From: Moniliella sp. 'wahieum'
Taxonomy: Eukaryota > Basidiomycota > Moniliellomycetes > Moniliellales > Moniliellaceae
NCBI GenBank assembly: GCA_003971905.1
Contig: RSEE01000005.1
Location: 186,001-250,000 of the forward strand
DNA length: 64,000 nucleotides
Direction of reading: 5' to 3'
In this document: positions 11,378 through 22,160 of the stretch, piece by piece
How the letters are laid out: each line of letters begins with the position of its first letter
Position numbering within the stretch: the stretch's first letter is position 1
Made by a program: the position numbers and the translations under genes
The notes under the pieces: generated by a model
Told to the model about the DNA's origin: nothing
The model's database searches: none
Seen by the model: only the letters and a program-made list of their open reading frames with translations

Positions 11378-13993
11378 GTGGCGGCAGAGAAGCCCCCCAC
11401 CACCTTGTCCGGGCAGAAGGCTGCCTCCACCACCTTTCTGCCTTCGTCTGCCGCTCGCCCCGCCATGGCGTCTTGCGGCGCCCCCGTGCCGGTGGCCACG
11501 TACTACCACACCTCCCTCATCACCCACACCCTCCCCGCCCCATCCTCCTCTCCCGCCCAGACGTCGGCAACCCGAGCAGCTCGTACGTCCCCTTCTCTTC
11601 CTCCTCCTTCCGTTCCTCCTCCCCTCCCACCAGCAGCTCGCCTGACTCTGCCACTCCTTCCTCCTCTTCTCCCTCCGCTTCTGCATCCGCACCCACACCC
11701 AGCAGCCCCACCACCTCGTCTCGGCCCACCACATACAGCCAGCCCACCACCTCATCCCAGCCCACTACCTCTGACCGACCGACAACCTCGTCCCAGCCCA
11801 CGACCTCGTCCCAGCCCACCACATCCTCCCAGCCCCCACATCCTCCCAGCCCACGACGTCGTCCCAGCCCACGACCTCGTCTCAGCCCACGACGTCGTCC
11901 CAACCCACGACCTCGTCCCAGCCCACTACCTCAGAGCGACCTACCACATCGTCTCAACCCACTACGTCCGATCAGCCAACTACCTCTCAGCGCCCTACTA
12001 CGTCGCAACAGCCCACCACATCCCAAAAACCCACCACGTCCCAAGAGCCTACCACCTCACAGCGGCCCACCACCTCTGTCCAGCCTACCTCGACCCACAG
12101 TACCGGTGATGGGGCTGGCAGTGGGAACGGAAATACTTCTGGTGGGGGAGGGACCACTTCAGGTGGAAACGGTGGACAAACGTCCACTCCCAATGGCAAT
12201 CAAGGAGGTACTGCCTCGGACGGGAACGGGGGCCAGACCTCTACCCGCGGAAGCGGAGACCGAACGTCGACCGGAAATGGCTCTGGCAATACTTCCGCTG
12301 CCAATGGGGGCAACGGTTCAGGTCGCACATCAACGGACGACAATGGCTCCGGGACTACGTCCGGTGGTGATGGTGGGGACAACAACAACAACAACAATGG
12401 CTCTGGCTCTGACTCGAATAACAATAACCGTCGTGCTCCTGCACCCACTCCCTGGTTGGGGGCCCGCCGGACTGTCCAGATTAACCCGCGTGCCGACAGT
12501 ATTTCTGTCGAGACCTCTCTGGTACCGTATACCACGATCTTCTCTACCCCCTCTTGCAGTACTGTGAGTGGGCAAATCGTCACACAGACGCTCACAGCGT
12601 CAGCTCCACTTCCCTCTGGAGCGAGTGTGGAGACACTTACCTCTGTTGTTGTTGTCCCTGGAACGACTATTCCTGGGGTCACAACGATCAATCCCTCGAC
12701 CGAGGTTTTGACCTCTACCGCCGTCGTCGTGGATGTGGCGGAGGGAAGGGTGGAAAAGGTGGGAAGGGAGCCCACAACAGGGAGGGCTTGCCGATGGCGG
12801 TGCCGGGGGCAAGGGGAACCATTCTTCAAATGCCGGTGCGATTGCGGGTGGCACAGTGGGCGGAGTGGCGGGGGCTGCGATCCTCTTGTTGCTTTTGCTG
12901 CTTGTTTGGCGTAGGCGCTCGCGCAACCGCATCGCCGATGCCGATGCTGCCGCCCTGGCCAACTGGGATGATAAGAATCAGCCCCGTGGACCGTTTGGTA
13001 AGGCAATTGCCGCCCTTGGCTTCCGTCGCCCTCATGCCCGGTTAGACCGTCTCTTTGCACCTGCGGGTGTACGGGGAGTGCAGGGCATGGAGACGACCCC
13101 TATCTCGACGATGAAGAGGACGTGCCTGGTACGGGAGAACGGGAAATGGAATCCACGGCGGCCGCTCCAATTGCGCATGGAACGAATGACGTTGAGGCCA
13201 ACGCATCGGAGCCCCGTTGGAGTGCACTCTATGGCCACAGCGCCGATCCATACAGTTCCGAAGGCACCCACAATCTTCCTTCTTTTGGGATGCATTACCC
13301 CCAAGACCCGACCTTGGTCGCGGCTGGACCCGCAGCTGGGAGAGAGTACCCTGGCTGGCAGGCAGACATGGGCGCAGAGCAACTCTATGGGCAAGGCGAC
13401 CCGTATGCAGCAGGGCAGTACTACCAGCCGCAGTCAATGGCGACCAAGCTGCCTTCCTTGCTTCTGCTCCCGGTGCACAAGCAGGTCCGTTTGCCGATCC
13501 TCAGTTCGGCGCGGTCCCCTCGCACGATTCGCGTTCTCCCCACTCACTGGACCACCTGTTGGATCGAGACGATGGCCTAACCTCGTTGGCGCAAGGCGGG
13601 CATCTCCCTGTGTCGACACCGGCCTGGAGCAACCTCCGCGTCGCTGTCGGGGAGTTTGGTATCGTCTGTACCGGCCGGACAAGGCGAGTCGTGCAGCAGC
13701 CTCTGAGCCCCCTCGTCCTTCCATCCTCCTTCGGGCGAAGCAGCTCGACGTGTGTCCTGACAGCGTCCATCTCGGATTTGGACCACCACTCGCCGCGGGA
13801 GAGCATGTTGCTAGCGGGGTCTCACTCCCCATTCCCACTCCAACTCGGACACGCGCGATCCGTTTGCCTCGCCACCCCGGCCGCCGTGGCGCAATCCGAG
13901 CGTTCCGCCCTGCTCCCTGCCTCGAACTCAGCCTCGCCTCCGCTCGCGGGATACGACCACTATCCGACCCGCTACGGCCACTTGGACCACTGA
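11378..13993 (+). CDS. Mucin-like single-pass membrane protein (cell-wall sensor type)
   Basis: Unrecognised at family level; the architecture is a type I surface protein. The exact start is unsure: candidate ATGs are at 11378 and 11465, and no clean signal peptide is visible. A Ser/Thr/Pro-rich ectodomain contains about 15 degenerate QPTTSS units (about 11715-12095) suited to dense O-glycosylation. Gly/Asn/Ser-rich spacers follow. A beta-rich segment comes next, TVQINPRADSISVETSLVPY and then TTIFSTPSC, with TTIPGVTTINPSTE after it. One hydrophobic helix, GAIAGGTVGGVAGAAILLLL, runs into a WRRRSRNR stop-transfer (about 12830-12930). The acidic, Tyr/Pro/Gln-rich cytoplasmic tail continues to about 13993. 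This resembles Mid2/Wsc or Msb2-type sensors, but no WSC domain is seen. Several frame breaks occur, especially within the repeats. Confidence 0.6.
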
Positions 13994-14428
13994 GTGTGCC
14001 CCAAGGAGCTTGCTTGTTCCCTTTTGCTTTGAATGTTGCCTATCGCCCCCCTTCGCTCCTGTGCACTTCTTGTCTTGCCCCCTGCTTATGCTGTGCTTTG
14101 CTGTTCGTGTTTATGTCACTGTCTCATTGGTTGCTGCCCATTCTTTTTGGCCTGTAGCTGTAACGGGCCTGGCTTTTCTTATACTGACAGACCATGTTCT
14201 GATCCCAAGGCTATGCTCTCCACGCATAGGTCGTCCATCATCTCTGCCATACTAGTACTAAGTTGCTGCCCGCCTATTTACGTCCTTCGTCAAATGGAGT
14301 GCATGTATAGTTAAAGATGCCATGGGAGATGGGGAGGGAATACAGAGGCGATCATGCGGCCTTGCACAGGCCTTTTCGAAAGGACGAGGAAAGGGACAAA
14401 GAGACAAAGGCGAAAAGGGGGAAAAAAA
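13994..14428. other. 3' flanks between convergent genes
   Basis: Separates the membrane-protein stop from the EF-3 stop. It is T-rich after the upstream gene and holds no ORF I can support. Confidence 0.5.
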
Positions 14429-17400
14429 CTAGGCGTCGTCGTCCGTATCAGGCTCGCGCTCGCCACCCTCGATGAGCCACTTGGTCTTACGCAACCGGCG
14501 GCGTTCTTCCTGTGCCTTCTTTTCGTTACGGGTCATCTTCTTCTTCTTGGGTGCCTTGGCCTTGAGCTTGCTCATGTCATCTCCCTTCTCCTCGTCACTA
14601 GGAATCGGGGTGCCCATGGCCGAAGGTGCAGCCGAGGCGAGCGGGGTGCCAGCCTTGCTGGCCAGACGGCTGGCGGCCGGGGTGGCAGACGGGGTGGTGC
14701 CCTCGGGCGTTTCGGCACCTCTTCACCAAAGCGCGAATCATCAATCGCAACCTTGGTCTTGCTTGTGATCTGACCATTGTCCACGTTCCAGATCTCGGAG
14801 CAAAGAGCAGTGACAAACTCCATGTTGTGGCTGATCAGCACCACCGCGCCCGACCACTCCTTGATCGCGACGGCCAAACCACCGAGCGTGTCGCGGTCCA
14901 AATAGTTCGTCGGCTCGTCCAGCACCAACACTTGGGGCTTGTTCCACAGAGCGGCAGCCAACACCACCTTGACCTTTTGACCGCCCGACAAGCCCGCCAT
15001 CTCGTGGTGCTCCGCAATCTCGCCGTTCAATCCTACTGCCTCGAGGTGCTTGCGGATCTCCTTCTGGCTCAGTCACGGGCACCCGCACCCTCACGAGACG
15101 ACTCAAAGTCGTCAAATTGCTGTACGAGCTTGGTAAAGCCCAACTCAATCAGCCGCTCGCGCGGAATCCACGTGTTGAACTTGTGCTGCAGACCTTGCCA
15201 TTTGACTTCGTACTGGAACGATTTCTTCAACTTGGCCCGCCCCACCAGGAAATCCACCCGCCGCGTCTCTCCCGTCTTGCTCGTGATTGGCACGGCCATC
15301 TGCGCTCCTCCTCGGACGTCATCTTGCGCGTCGCCTTCTCCGTCAGCTCACGGTCCGAGCCCGACTGGAAACGCCAGGTAATGTATTGGATCGGTGTCTT
15401 TTCCAAGTGCTGTTCCAAGTGGTGGAAGGCATGCTGGGCCATCATGGCCACACGCAAAGCCGGGTGCTTCTCCACCTTGCCCTCTTGTGGCACTACCTCC
15501 CCCGTCAAGCACTTGATCAGCGTCGACTTGCCCGCACCGTTGGGGCCCACACACCAATCCGGCTCGACAGGCACAGCGGCCGAGGCATGCGAGATGGAGG
15601 GCTTCTTCATCCCTGGGTAGGTGTACGTCACGTCGGACAATTTGAGAATGGTGCGCGTCTGACTGCGCACACCCATCAGGTGTCCCGGTTCGGGGAAGCT
15701 GAACTTGACAACCGACGCGTTGAGCGAGTAGAATGTCTTGGCCTCGGGCTTCTTCTCGACAAAGTCCGACAGGTTGCCCTTGTAGTACTTGATTTCTTGT
15801 TTTCGTAGTGCATAATGTCTGTGCACACATTGTCCAAGAAGCCCGAGTCGTGGGAGACGGTGAGGACCGTGATGTTCTTGTTGGACACGAGGTAGTTCTC
15901 CAGCCAGGCGACCGAACCGACATCCAGGTGGTTCGTCGGCTCATCCAGAAGAAGAATGTCGGCACCTACCAGCATCGCACGCGCCAGCTCCAACTTCATC
16001 TTCCATCCACCCGAAAGGGAGCCAACAGGATGCGTCTGGCGCTCATCGTCAAACCCAACGTCCCGCAACGCCTGCGCCACCTCAGCTTCGGGCTTGCCTT
16101 CAATCCCCTTGGAGTGCAGCACAAACGGCAAGATTGGCGCACTGCCGTCTTCGCCCTGCAGCGAGTGCTCCACCATGATAGTGCGAAGCACATCTTGGGT
16201 CGGGTAACCCTCTACCTTGCCGTCCCGCATGGCCTTGAGCAGTGTCGACTTACCCGAACCGTTCGTGGCCACAATACCGTAGCGGTGGCCACGGTGCAGA
16301 CGCAGGGTCGTGTGGTTGAGCAGAAGCAGACCACCGTACGCAAGAGAGAACTGGATGTTGCACAACTGCTCCCCCTCGATATCCTCGTCGTCTTCTTCTT
16401 TGCCGTACTTGGCCTCGTCCAAGGCAACGTAGTGCTTGCGCAGCGCATCGCACACATTCTCCGCCTTGGTTGCGTCCCCCAAAAGACGCCGCAACACGGG
16501 CAGGACATAAGTTTCCTTCCATGCAGCTTCGTACACGATCCGCTTGGCCGACAGACGCGCAATCACATTGGCCAAGTACTGGATCCCAACCTGGGCCCAC
16601 TTGTCGGACGCCAGCGGCGTGCCTTGCGGCATGACTGGTGTCAGCTGGGCCGTGATCGCGTCCACCGCCGCCTTTTGAGCTTGGGCAAATTCTTGGGCCT
16701 TGCTCTCGGGTGCCTTCTCCGCCCCAGCACCTTCCAGGTCCTTGAGCGCAGCATGCAACGTGTCCAGCGCTGACTTGGCGTGCTCCCGTACCTCGGGGAA
16801 GGAGGCGTGTGTCGTAGATCCGCTGCACGCCAGGCGTTAGAGCAGGGAGGAAACGTGCAGCCTCGCGCGGGTCGCGCACCAGCTTGCACAGGTTCTCCAC
16901 CACAATTACCGTGCTGCGCTGTACGGTCTGGTTACGCTCGTTGAGCGCGCGCACAACACATCGGTACCATCACTGCCAAAGCCGGGCCCGTCACCTCGGC
17001 CACAAAGGTAGTCGAACTCAATTTCTTGATGCACTGCGGCACCGTGTCGGGCTTGTTCATGCACCCCACCAAGTCCGGGATGAAAGGGCGAAGATCGTTG
17101 TTTTCCAACGTGTTCTGGCACACCTTGGTCGCCGTCTTGACAGCCTGCTTGGAGATCTGGGAGGAAGGAGACAGGGAGAGTTAGGACAGGCCGAATGAAG
17201 CAAAGAGGTCAAAGAATACAGGCTGAACATACCTCGGCCTTGGTTTCGTGCATTGAGTGGGTTAGAACAGGGATTAGGTTTCCAGCACCTCGCCAATTTG
17301 TTCCGAGTCTGCCTCAGACAGGCGCGAGAGCAACTTGAGCGTTCCCACCTTGGTCTGCCACTTGGGCGCACCGTCCTTCAAGATCGAGTAGAGGCGGGTG

Positions 17401-17998
17401 AGGACGTCGGGGGCCTTCGGGGGGCACAAGAGAGACAAGAGCCGAAGTGGCATGCTCAGCCGCCTCACGGACCGAGTCGGACTTGTCGGCATACAAGTCG
17501 AGGGCAGGCGGGAGCAGGTCCATCAGCCACGGCTCTGCACCCAGGGCAAACGGTTCAGCGTTCTTCCCCGCACACTTGTAAGCAATGGTCTGCAGAGCAA
17601 CTGCCGAAGACTCTCGCTCCAGCGCGGATTTTTTGTTTGTCGAGGCAGCCAGGGAGCGAGGCAGTGATCCCCTCGGCGTCGAGGACGCGTAGTCCGTGCT
17701 CGTTGATGTAGGCCGCCAGAGCATCGGCCGCAACGGGGGCCTCCTCGGAGGAAGCAGTGTAAAGTGCGCGGAGTAAGGGCTGGGCCTCGGGCGCAGCCAG
17801 CTCAGCGGCCTTGCCATCGCCCTTGGGGTCGGACTTCTTGGGAGCAGCAGGGTGCGCGGCGCCAGCACGGGCAGGCTTGGTGGTCGCCGCCGCCGCACTG
17901 AGGGAGCCCCCACGGCCGCTGGAGTGGATGTGCATCCCTCCGCCCTGGGGGTTGAATGAGGACGCGCTCGCCGACAGAGGCTTGCTGGGAGGCGCCAT
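14429..17998 (-). CDS. TEF3: Elongation factor 3 (ribosome-associated ABC-F ATPase)
   Basis: Fungal translation factor that helps release E-site tRNA; ATP-dependent, cytosolic, ribosome-bound. The ATG is at 17998. The N-terminus has about 60 extra Ala/Ser/Pro residues before HEAT repeats (ALYTASSEEAPVAADALAAY, LDLYADKSDSVREAAEHA). An intron runs 17232-17157 (GTATGT to CTCCCAG). ABC cassette 1 shows GIVATNGSGKSTLLKAM, LSGGWKMKLELARAML and DILLLDEPTNHLD. Cassette 2 shows GPNGAGKSTLIKCLTGE, LSGGQKVKVVLAAALW and VLVLDEPTNYLDRDTLG. It carries the chromodomain-like insertion unique to EF-3 (FLVGRAKLKKSFQYEVKWQG, about 15150-15270). The Lys-rich tail, KLKAKAPKKKKMTRNEKK, matches the ribosome-binding C-terminus. 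Small indels near 16810, 15800, 15310, 15075 and 14720 are data errors in an essential gene. Confidence 0.96.
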
Positions 17999-18513
17999 GG
18001 GGGAGGAGGGGGAGGAGGTGGTGGTGGGGGGGGGGGCGGGCAGAGCACAGGCCTGCGTTTGCTTTTTTTCGTTTGCACGCCGGCCGCAACGCAAAAAATT
18101 TCAGCCGAGACTGGCGCTGCGCCGGGGAATGCCCCCGTGCCCGCCGGCGCCACCACACAGCACCGCACCACACCGCTGCTGGCACATCCCACGGCCAGCT
18201 GCAACGCAATCTGAATCACCAGGGCAATCAATTAATTATCTCGCAAACCCTGTGGCCTCTGCGATCTGATGATCAATGAATGATCTCTGGTCCCTCCCAT
18301 GTCGCCCACGCCCCGCCTTCGCCCATCTCACCTCCATCTACTCGCTGCTCTTCCTCGCGTCTACGTTTGTCCATGGTCCCTAACAAGCTGGCCAGATCTA
18401 TACGCACAACACCATTTTTCATGTCACCATGCCTCATATCTCTATTCCATACGCATACCTCATATATACACTTGTTCTGCCCCTCGAAAAAAAGCACGTC
18501 AAAACGGCTCAGG
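17999..18513. other. EF-3 upstream region
   Basis: Promoter of EF-3. It contains a poly-G/C leader close to the start, CAATCAATTAATTATC at about 18226 and a GATGATCAATGAATGATC cluster at about 18266-18283. No coding sequence supported. Confidence 0.5.
18262..18284. promoter_or_regulatory. GATCAATGAATGATC motif upstream of EF-3
   Basis: GATGATCAATGAATGATC, about 270 bp upstream of the EF-3 start, is one of the recurrent GATCAATGATC-like sites of this window. Function inferred only. Confidence 0.3.
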
Positions 18514-18738
18514 TCATGCGCACCAACTGCGCCAGCTGGGCGCGGACCCAAGGCGTGTCCTCCAGACGGTACACAAACGTCGACTGGTTCACGCCGATGC
18601 ATGTCCGCTCGTTGGCCAGCGGTGCACCAGGTGCACGCCGGCACCCAGGTCCGGATCACTCTTGCGTACACGCACTTGTACAGGCTCCACGGCGGGTGTG
18701 GTGAACTGGAAAACGTAGGTGTAGTACTCTGATGACAT
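18514..18738 (-). CDS. Small unrecognised protein (~75 aa), tentative
   Basis: No family recognised. From the ATG at 18738 the reading MSSEYYTYVFQFTTPAVEPV continues with QVRVRKSDPDLGAGVHLV. After a one-base slip near 18620 it reads NERTCIGVNQSTFVYRLEDT and then PWVRAQLAQLVRMT to a TGA at 18514. The even mix of hydrophobic and charged residues looks coding. Upstream in another frame, FGPDGGYQRIYTNQKLTRKV and then EVTGTDTVHNT (about 18850-18745) also looks coding. It is preceded by a plausible intron, GTAGGT to TTCTAG, ending near 18850. The true gene may therefore start further upstream, near 18990, with the slip elsewhere. Low confidence in boundaries. Confidence 0.35.
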
Positions 18739-19751
18739 GTCTCTGTCCTTGTGTTGTGGACAGTGTCTGTGCCGGTCACCTCTACCTTCCTGGTCAGCTT
18801 CTGGTTGGTGTAGATTCGTTGGTATCCACCATCAGGTCCGAACCTAGAAGCGGGGGCTTATTGCATCCCTCACTGTTGGGGGATTTCGTCTTCTGGTAAC
18901 TCGGCCTGAGAGGGAAGAGATGGACCTACCCGCCTGCCTGATTCAACGATGGTGCCAACAAACGAGGTGGAGGCTGGGAGATGCTGGGAGATGATGGGCG
19001 AACTGAACGCTGGCCTTATAACCAAGCGCAGCCAACGCCTCGGCTAATAGAGAGTAGTCGATAGTCTCTGGATCAGAAGCGGAAGGTCACCGTGACCGGT
19101 CGCGTGGAGGACTAACATGTAACAGAGAGCCTGAGTCGCCGTGTGCCGTTCTGCTGTGCTAATAGCAGCGCTTAGTACCTATTGTGACCGGTGACCCTTT
19201 TCCCCCTTTCCTCCGTTGATAAAACATCTGTGTGTGGCTTGCGGAGTGCGACAGGGTAAGGACAAAAAGGGCTTGTGGATCGTTGGGCGATCGGAGGACA
19301 TGTGGTGCTCGGTAGCACCAGGTAGCACCCCACCGTCACCATGTGGGGCCCCCGCCGGAGTATCTCGGCGCGAGAGAACAATACCCCACTCCCGCCGGGT
19401 AGACCAGGCAGTGTACAACAGGACAGCAGCGAATCCAATCCACCTATAATCAAGGGCTTGAGACCTTGCAAATTGCATAATTGCAAATCGTTCAGATCCT
19501 TCGCACAGCCGTGGCCTATGCGAACACCGAGGTCCTCTTCGTCATGATGTAATGACGCAGTGTGATGGCTGCATTTATCTCTCTTTGAACAGGGGAAAGG
19601 TGGAAAGAACTGAGATACCATCGATGTTATGCACATTCCTACACTATGAACGAGCGCGTCAGCAGAAGTTGATGAATGGTGCGAAAATCAAATTATACTG
19701 TCCATCAGAATGCAAAACCACAGATGTGTGCGAGACAATGGTGTGGGGAGC
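18739..19751. other. Intergenic with GGTCACC/GGTGACC palindromes
   Basis: No gene I can support beyond the possible upstream exons noted for the small protein. It contains AAGGTCACCGTGACCGGTCG (about 19082-19101) and TGTGACCGGTGACCC (about 19183-19197). Two direct GATGCTGGGAGATG-like copies lie at about 18975-18996. A 154-codon open frame on the minus strand (19172-19636) lacks any coding feel. Confidence 0.4.
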
Positions 19752-21562
19752 CTAGATCCAGAGGCCAAAGCCCTCGTCCGTCAACTCGGCACGGAGCTGA
19801 CTAACATCGGTTCCAGCAGGTAGCTTCACATGAACCGGCGGTGCGACCAGAACAAAATCGCCGTTGGAGCTGTCGGACCCTGAATCCGACAGATCATCTT
19901 CCAACAAAATCTCCTCGCCATCGTCCGTCGCGTCCCGCACATGCGCACGACGCTTTGTCTGGCTCGGCCATAGCCCACTGATCCGCACTTCCCCCTCCGA
20001 AGTCAAATCCACATCCAGTTGGCTGGCGTCAAAGCTCGACGAGTCGGATTGGAGATTGGGCGTGAAAGGGTAGAAGTAAAGTGGTTTGGGCTTCGAAGCA
20101 GGTTCCGTGGTAGACTCTGAAGTTGACTCGGGAGAAGAGTCTGAAGTAGGCTGTGCCGTTGTCTCGGGCGTAGATGCTGTAGCAGGAACCGTTGCAGACA
20201 CCGGGGTGGGTTCGGCGGTTGGTTCCGTGGCAGGTTCCGTGGCAGGTTTCGCGGTTGGTTCGGTGGCAGGTCCGGTGGCAGGCTCGGTGACGGGCACGGT
20301 GACGGATTCAGTGGCAGGCTCCGTAACGGGTTGGGCAGATGCCTCCTCCGGAGCAAGAAGAGGATGCAAGCTCAGGGACAGCAGGCGTGGGCTTGGGCGT
20401 CGGCTGAGGCTCAGCTGTGGCCTCCTCCTGCTCGGGATCGTCCAAAACTTGTGCCATGAGATGGCGGATAGTGCTCACGTACGGATCCTCGCCCGGGACA
20501 GATACCGATTCCGAGGACATCAGCCTCATCCTTCTGGGCTACGCGTTCCTTGAGTGCCTCCGCAACAGTGGTCAGCGGATCCGATGGTTGAGACGGAGGG
20601 GAGGAGGGAGCAGCAACGGTAGGCTGGGCAGGCTCTGAGGGCTGTGCGGCCTCCGTAGCGGCAGCAGTCGTTTCCACACGAGCGGGTGGCGCAGGCATGG
20701 CGTCCTGCGAAGAAGATGATTCAGGCGCGGATTCCTTGGGGCAGGAGACGCATCCGTTGAAGAAGATGCAGCATCGTCATCAGTAGAAGCAGGTCCGGTC
20801 GGGTCCAGGACACGGCCCATCAAGTGGAACAGTGCACGGGTGAAAGGGTCTCCGTTCTCCTCCTTGTCTTGATCCTGCTGCTTGGGGGGAGCGACATCCG
20901 AGTCATCGTCGATTGCCTCCCTGGCGCGCGAAAGGAGTGCTTCCATGAGGGAAGTGAAAAACATCCTCCTCGGCCGTCTTGGTGGGGGTCTTCGTGGTGA
21001 CCTCAGGTTCGGCCGCCGGGGCTGCGGCGGGAGACTTGGCAGGTGAGTGCGAAGGCTCCTGGGCACAAGCGCAGGCACCTGAAGCACAAGCGCCCGACTC
21101 ACAAGTACAAGACCCCTTGTTGGAGCAGCCAGACTGGGTCTCTTGCTCCGACGGGACTGGGTCAAAAGTGACGGTCCATGTCAGGCTGGGCTGCGCTTGT
21201 TGCGCGACCCAGCGTTGGTAAGCCGCTTGTCTGGCGCGTTGCAGCTGGGCTTGGTGAAGTTTAGCCTGACGACGGAGCTCGGCCTGACGCCCTAGCTCTG
21301 CGTCCCGCCGCAGTTGAGCCTGGAGACGAAGTTGAGCGTTTACACGGAGTTGGGCTTGACGGCGAAGTTCGGCTTGCCGATGACGGAGTTCAACTTGACG
21401 ACGGAGCTCAGCCTGGCGTGCCTTGTGCTGCGCGGCCTCGACCAACGCAGCCTCAACGTAGGCTCGCTTTTCCGCAGCCTGCTGTCTGGCTTGGAGGACA
21501 AGATAGTCGTCGAGGGCGATGCGCTCGTACGCGGGCTGGTAGACGACGGGGTAGAAGGACAT
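19752..21562 (-). CDS. Coiled-coil protein with Cys-rich module and alpha-crystallin-like tail
   Basis: No exact family recognised. From the ATG at 21562 (MSFYPVVYQPAYERIALDDY) residues about 20-120 are a highly charged Ala/Gln/Arg/Leu/Glu coiled coil built on RQAELRRQ repeats. At about residues 146-166 seven Cys fall in 21 residues with two CxC pairs, resembling a metallothionein. Just before it, LTWTVTFDPVP looks like a beta strand. A long Pro/Thr/Ser/Glu-rich region follows with two similar helices, FTRALFHLMGRVLDPTG and YVSTIRHLMAQVLDDPE, then a run of TEPATEPTAEP repeats. The C-terminus, LDVDLTSEGEVRISGL, then PPVHVKLPAGTDVSQLRAEL and TDEGFGLWI to the stop at 19752, resembles the last strands of an Hsp20 (alpha-crystallin) domain. 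Frame breaks occur near 20950, 20700 and 20330. A stress-chaperone role is inference. Confidence 0.5.
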
Positions 21563-22160
21563 GGCGAAGTGGCGGTGGGTGGTGTGGGAGAGGTGTGGAT
21601 GGGGGGCCAAGGGTATTAGCAGTGGCCGTTTTTATACACGCCCTGCGTATGGGCTGAGCACAGGGCCAGACGGATGGACTGCGTCGCTGGCCATCGTCGG
21701 CGTTCGCCGAGGGTCGACGACGCGTGTCGTTTTCTCTGGCCGCCCATGGTCGTAGGTGGTGGAGCCGTGGCGAAGCCACTGGAACTTTCGGCACGTGCGG
21801 TGCCACGTGACATGACTCTCGACAGGCGACACGTGACATGTAGTGCTCTTGCCAGTGGGCTTGGCTTGGCTTGGCTCTGCTGTGCTTTGGCCCGCGCTTT
21901 GCCGAGGGCCGACGCGGCTGGATTGCAATTTCAAGCGCCAACCACGCCGACGCTGGGAGCAGGCTGGTGGGCCGCACGAGGCCAGCGGCGCAGGTGCGCT
22001 CCTTACGCGCTGCATGACTCGATCGCTTTTTTGCCGCCGACGTCAGAAGACTGGGCAGCCACACTCGCCCCAGCAATGGCCATCTAAGCACACCTCTACC
22101 CACCAGCGCCACCACCACCACTGCTCCTACTGCCCTGCCCCCCCCCCCCAGCCAACAACC
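21563..22160. other. Divergent promoter region: coiled-coil gene / DAHP synthase
   Basis: No gene supported. TTTTTATACACG (about 21630) lies about 70 bp upstream of the coiled-coil gene. A GGCTTGGCTTGGCTCTGCTG repeat lies at about 21858. A C-run of about 12 (22138-22149) immediately precedes the DAHP synthase start. Confidence 0.45.

Noticed and set aside
11273-11755. Minus-strand Arg/Gly/Trp-rich frame across the mucin-like gene start
   Set aside because: Shadow of a GC-rich, Pro/Ser-coding region; composition typical of antisense translation.
19172-19636. 154-codon minus-strand open frame
   Set aside because: No domain, no sensible composition, and overlaps palindromic intergenic sequence; likely chance.
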